Assembly (NCBI GenBank): GCA_030645475.1
Contig: JAUSMA010000020.1
Span: 1 to 64,000 of the forward strand
Source: Nitrospirota bacterium
Lineage (GTDB): Bacteria; Nitrospirota; Nitrospiria; Nitrospirales; Nitrospiraceae
Direction of reading: 5' to 3'
Length of the DNA: 64,000 bases
The position numbers were made by a program, and so were the translations under genes. Below the pieces are notes generated by a model. That model was not told where the DNA came from. It saw nothing but the letters and a program-made list of their open reading frames with translations, and did no database searches. Below, piece by piece: positions 62,314-64,000 of this stretch. Position 1 is the first letter of the stretch; each line of letters starts with the position of its first letter.

Positions 62314-62733
62314 ATGCCACCAAAAGTTGAGATCCCCGCCATTGTGAAAGTGACGAAGACCGACGACGAGTGGAAGAAGCAACTGTCGGCTGCAGCCTAT
62401 CAAGTGTTGCGCCACGAGGACACGGAGCGGGCTTTTACGAGTCCGCTGCATGAGAATCACGCCTCCGGCATCTATTACTGTGCGGGCTGCGATCTCCCCG
62501 CCTATTCATCTGAGCATAAGTTCGACAGCGGCACCGGCTGGCCCAGCTTCTGGCAACCGATCGATCCGAAAGTGGTGGAGACGCGCACAGATTCGAAATT
62601 CTTCATGACCCGCACTGAAGTGCACTGTGCCCGCTGCGGCGGTCACCAGGGTCATATCTTCGATGACGGCCCGAAGCCGACCGGACTCCGCTACTGCATC
62701 AACGGCGTCTCGCTGAAATTCATTCCAGCCTAG
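62314..62733 (+). CDS. msrB: Peptide-methionine (R)-S-oxide reductase
   Basis: A 139-residue enzyme repairing methionine-R-sulfoxide in proteins. Two CxxC pairs bind structural zinc (YYCAGCDLPAYSS and VHCARCGGHQGHIF). The catalytic cysteine is in RYCINGVSLKF. The substrate-site motif FDSGTGWPSFWQP is intact. AAGGGAGAT precedes the ATG at 62314. No signal peptide, so it acts in the cytoplasm. The stop codon is followed without any gap by palindromic element E. Confidence 0.96.
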   Translation: MPPKVEIPAIVKVTKTDDEWKKQLSAAAYQVLRHEDTERAFTSPLHENHASGIYYCAGCDLPAYSSEHKFDSGTGWPSFWQPIDPKVVETRTDSKFFMTRTEVHCARCGGHQGHIFDDGPKPTGLRYCINGVSLKFIPA

Positions 62734-62955
62734 CAGGATGCTGAAAAAGTCCGCCAGCGGCGTTCTCGCTTCACGAAGCGCTTCGCGCAGGCAGGTCGCC
62801 TCACGAAGAGGCTCAACGTTCTCGGAAGTACTGGAGGGGATTCTCCGTTCGCCAAGACCTATGAAAGTGGCGAACGGATCGCACAAAGTGAGGTTTGTAC
62901 CTCCTCGCCTCTTCGCTCACTGCGGCCTTGCTAGACGGCCTTTTTGAGCATCCTG
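62734..62955. repeat. Palindromic intergenic element, copy E (enlarged)
   Basis: This 222-bp version has the family ends CAGGATGCTGAAAAAGTCC and TTTTTGAGCATCCTG. Its centre holds extra DNA, including a second perfect hairpin, CCGTTCGCCA (62845-62854) with TGGCGAACGG (62868-62877). It abuts the msrB stop. Confidence 0.88.
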
Positions 62956-63620
62956 TGGTTGTTCAGGCCGCGGCGACACTGGAGCATGTTGGCCGTTCTT
63001 TCGCATACACCGAGTTTTTCCACAGCCTGCAGAGGGTAGCTGGCCGGGCTGAACAATTGCCCCACCTGTTCTTCGAAACCGTGAGTTCTAGAGCGGTCCA
63101 GGCAGTAATCTGCTTTACCATCCCCGTACTGTTCCCGCCGCTCCCCATTGAACTCCTGATCCTTAGACTTTCCCCCTCTCTCCTCTATGGCCATAGAAGC
63201 GGGGAACCGCAATGCCCTCTCAGGACTGCCCAGATACCAATCCCGCAATGGTACATGCACCGCTTGAAGTGAGACTCCGTGATTGCTACGTCGCTCGATA
63301 TCCATCTTCACGACGAACGTTCATGCGCTATTGATCGTCGAGGTACTTCGACGGTGACCATGCTGGATTGTGCGTCACGGTGCGACGTCGATCGCTCAAA
63401 GCCCCCCTCACTTCCATCACATCAGCCTCTCTCTCCCTCGATTCATGACCTATGGTGAGTCACCCAGACCCTCACAAGACGATTTCAGACGACCAGGACA
63501 TCTCCCTCGCTCAATCCGACCGAAAGATTTCTGAAGAGAAAATTTTACTCCGTGATCAAACTCTGATATACCTCTCACACACTGTTCAACATTTTTACAT
63601 CGAAGGGGGGTGGAGATCAC
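62956..63620. other. Gene-poor region
   Basis: About 660 bases without a gene that I can support. A minus-strand open frame of 126 codons (62931-63311) runs into the repeat and has no ribosome site or family feature, so it may be a remnant. A hairpin CGTCGA-N6-TCGACG lies near 63336. The stretch 63540-63605 is AT-rich and probably contains the promoter for the downstream lysine-rich peptide. Confidence 0.4.
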
Positions 63621-63683
63621 ATGGCGACGAAGAAAGCAGCAGCAAAGAAGCCCGTCAAGAAGGCGGCAAAGAAGAAGAAGTAG
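63621..63683 (+). CDS. 20-residue lysine/alanine-rich basic peptide
   Basis: The frame from ATG 63621 encodes MATKKAAAKKPVKKAAKKKK and stops at TAG 63681. GGGGGGTGGAG lies just upstream as a strong ribosome site. Ten of 20 residues are lysine and six are alanine, which is histone-H1-tail-like, so nucleic-acid binding is likely. The length is far below that of known bacterial H1-like proteins. A stem-loop follows seven bases after the stop, giving a complete-looking miniature transcription unit. Chance cannot be ruled out at this size. Confidence 0.6.
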   Translation: MATKKAAAKKPVKKAAKKKK

Positions 63684-63689
63684 TTTTAT

Positions 63690-63717
63690 GAGGGGGCGGC
63701 GGCCACGTCGCCTCCTC
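63690..63717 (+). terminator. Stem-loop after the basic peptide gene
   Basis: GAGGGGGCGGC (63690-63700) pairs with GTCGCCTCCTC (63707-63717) over 11 pairs including two G-U, with a six-base loop. No T-run follows. Confidence 0.5.
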
Positions 63718-64000
63718 ACTTCTTGCTCCCTCGATATTCCTCAGATCCAAACCGCCGCTCACCGGCAACTCTCTCAACGAAACATTCCCCAGCAAAAATT
63801 TCCGCCACCTCTATCACCCGGGTACCGTTACGTCACATCGGCATGACCTACCCGATATCGAATTGGGACGGACGAGCATGTCAGGATTCAACCGGATGGG
63901 TTCACTCCATCCATGACGGAATCGTCACGATGAGGTCACCCCGTCTCCATCCGAATGCTGGATTAGAAACAGCGATGTCGACTCAACCGTCACAAGGGAA
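63718..64000. other. Window end without recognised feature
   Basis: I see no gene, RNA or repeat in the last 283 bases. A gene starting beyond the window could use a promoter here. Confidence 0.4.

Noticed and set aside
62931-63311. Minus-strand 126-codon open frame beside repeat E
   Set aside because: It ends inside the repeat and lacks a ribosome site and recognisable domains; it might be a decayed gene.

Overview
The window is a gene-dense chromosomal segment of a GC-rich, Gram-negative (diderm) bacterium. Gram-negative structure is shown by Pal, apolipoprotein N-acyltransferase, LolC/E and LolD, RlpA, AmpG and many lipobox proteins. The mix of a DNA topoisomerase VI pair, AddAB-type recombination genes, a B12-dependent ribonucleotide reductase and a LysM-trpEGDCFBA operon made me think of Nitrospira/Nitrospirota. 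That taxon call is an inference from style and gene content; no nitrification gene lies in the window.

Layout. 1-2.6 kb: a partial tRNA-Leu, a YtxH-like protein, lgt, a zincin and a TPR lipoprotein. 2.6-9.2 kb: an addB-addA helicase-nuclease operon. 9.3-13.5 kb: small redox and zinc proteins, then top6B-top6A. 13.8-23.9 kb: a PilZ protein, lipoproteins, pal, lnt, prfB (with a programmed +1 frameshift), lysS, lolC/E-lolD, and an outer-membrane barrel plus lipoprotein pair. 24.0-31.7 kb: the tryptophan operon, headed by a LysM lipoprotein. 31.9-41.2 kb: ligA, a CorC-type CBS protein, an ACT-ACT protein with rlpA, small unknowns and nrdJ. Two perfect DnaA boxes lie upstream of nrdJ. 41.5-50.4 kb: membrane and secreted unknowns, ampG, miaB, a DNA-repair trio (short mutY, mutT, exonuclease), an FKBP isomerase and a second PilZ protein. 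50.5-51.7 kb: a toxin-antitoxin cassette with a third, cysteine-less IscA-like gene, lying between two palindromic repeats. 51.6-58.0 kb: a NUDIX protein, an rRNA methyltransferase-like gene, a large repeat lipoprotein and lon. 58.0-62.3 kb: an accessory island with lower-GC genes (Xre-ImmA protease, PIN-like, HEPN-like, DUF1810) framed by two different degenerate repeat blocks. 62.3-64 kb: msrB, a nested palindromic repeat, and a 20-residue lysine-rich peptide gene.

The strongest unexplained structure is a family of about 110-220 bp palindromic elements, present five times, each just 3' of a gene's stop codon. Their arms differ between copies but stay complementary. Other points of interest are the bacterial topoisomerase VI with a lysine-rich tail and an 18-bp hairpin across the end of top6A, the DnaA boxes before nrdJ, the three-gene toxin cassette, and a lipoprotein with about twelve GDDxY-type repeats. 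Several small genes (54, 43 and 20 residues) were found by reading the sequence directly.
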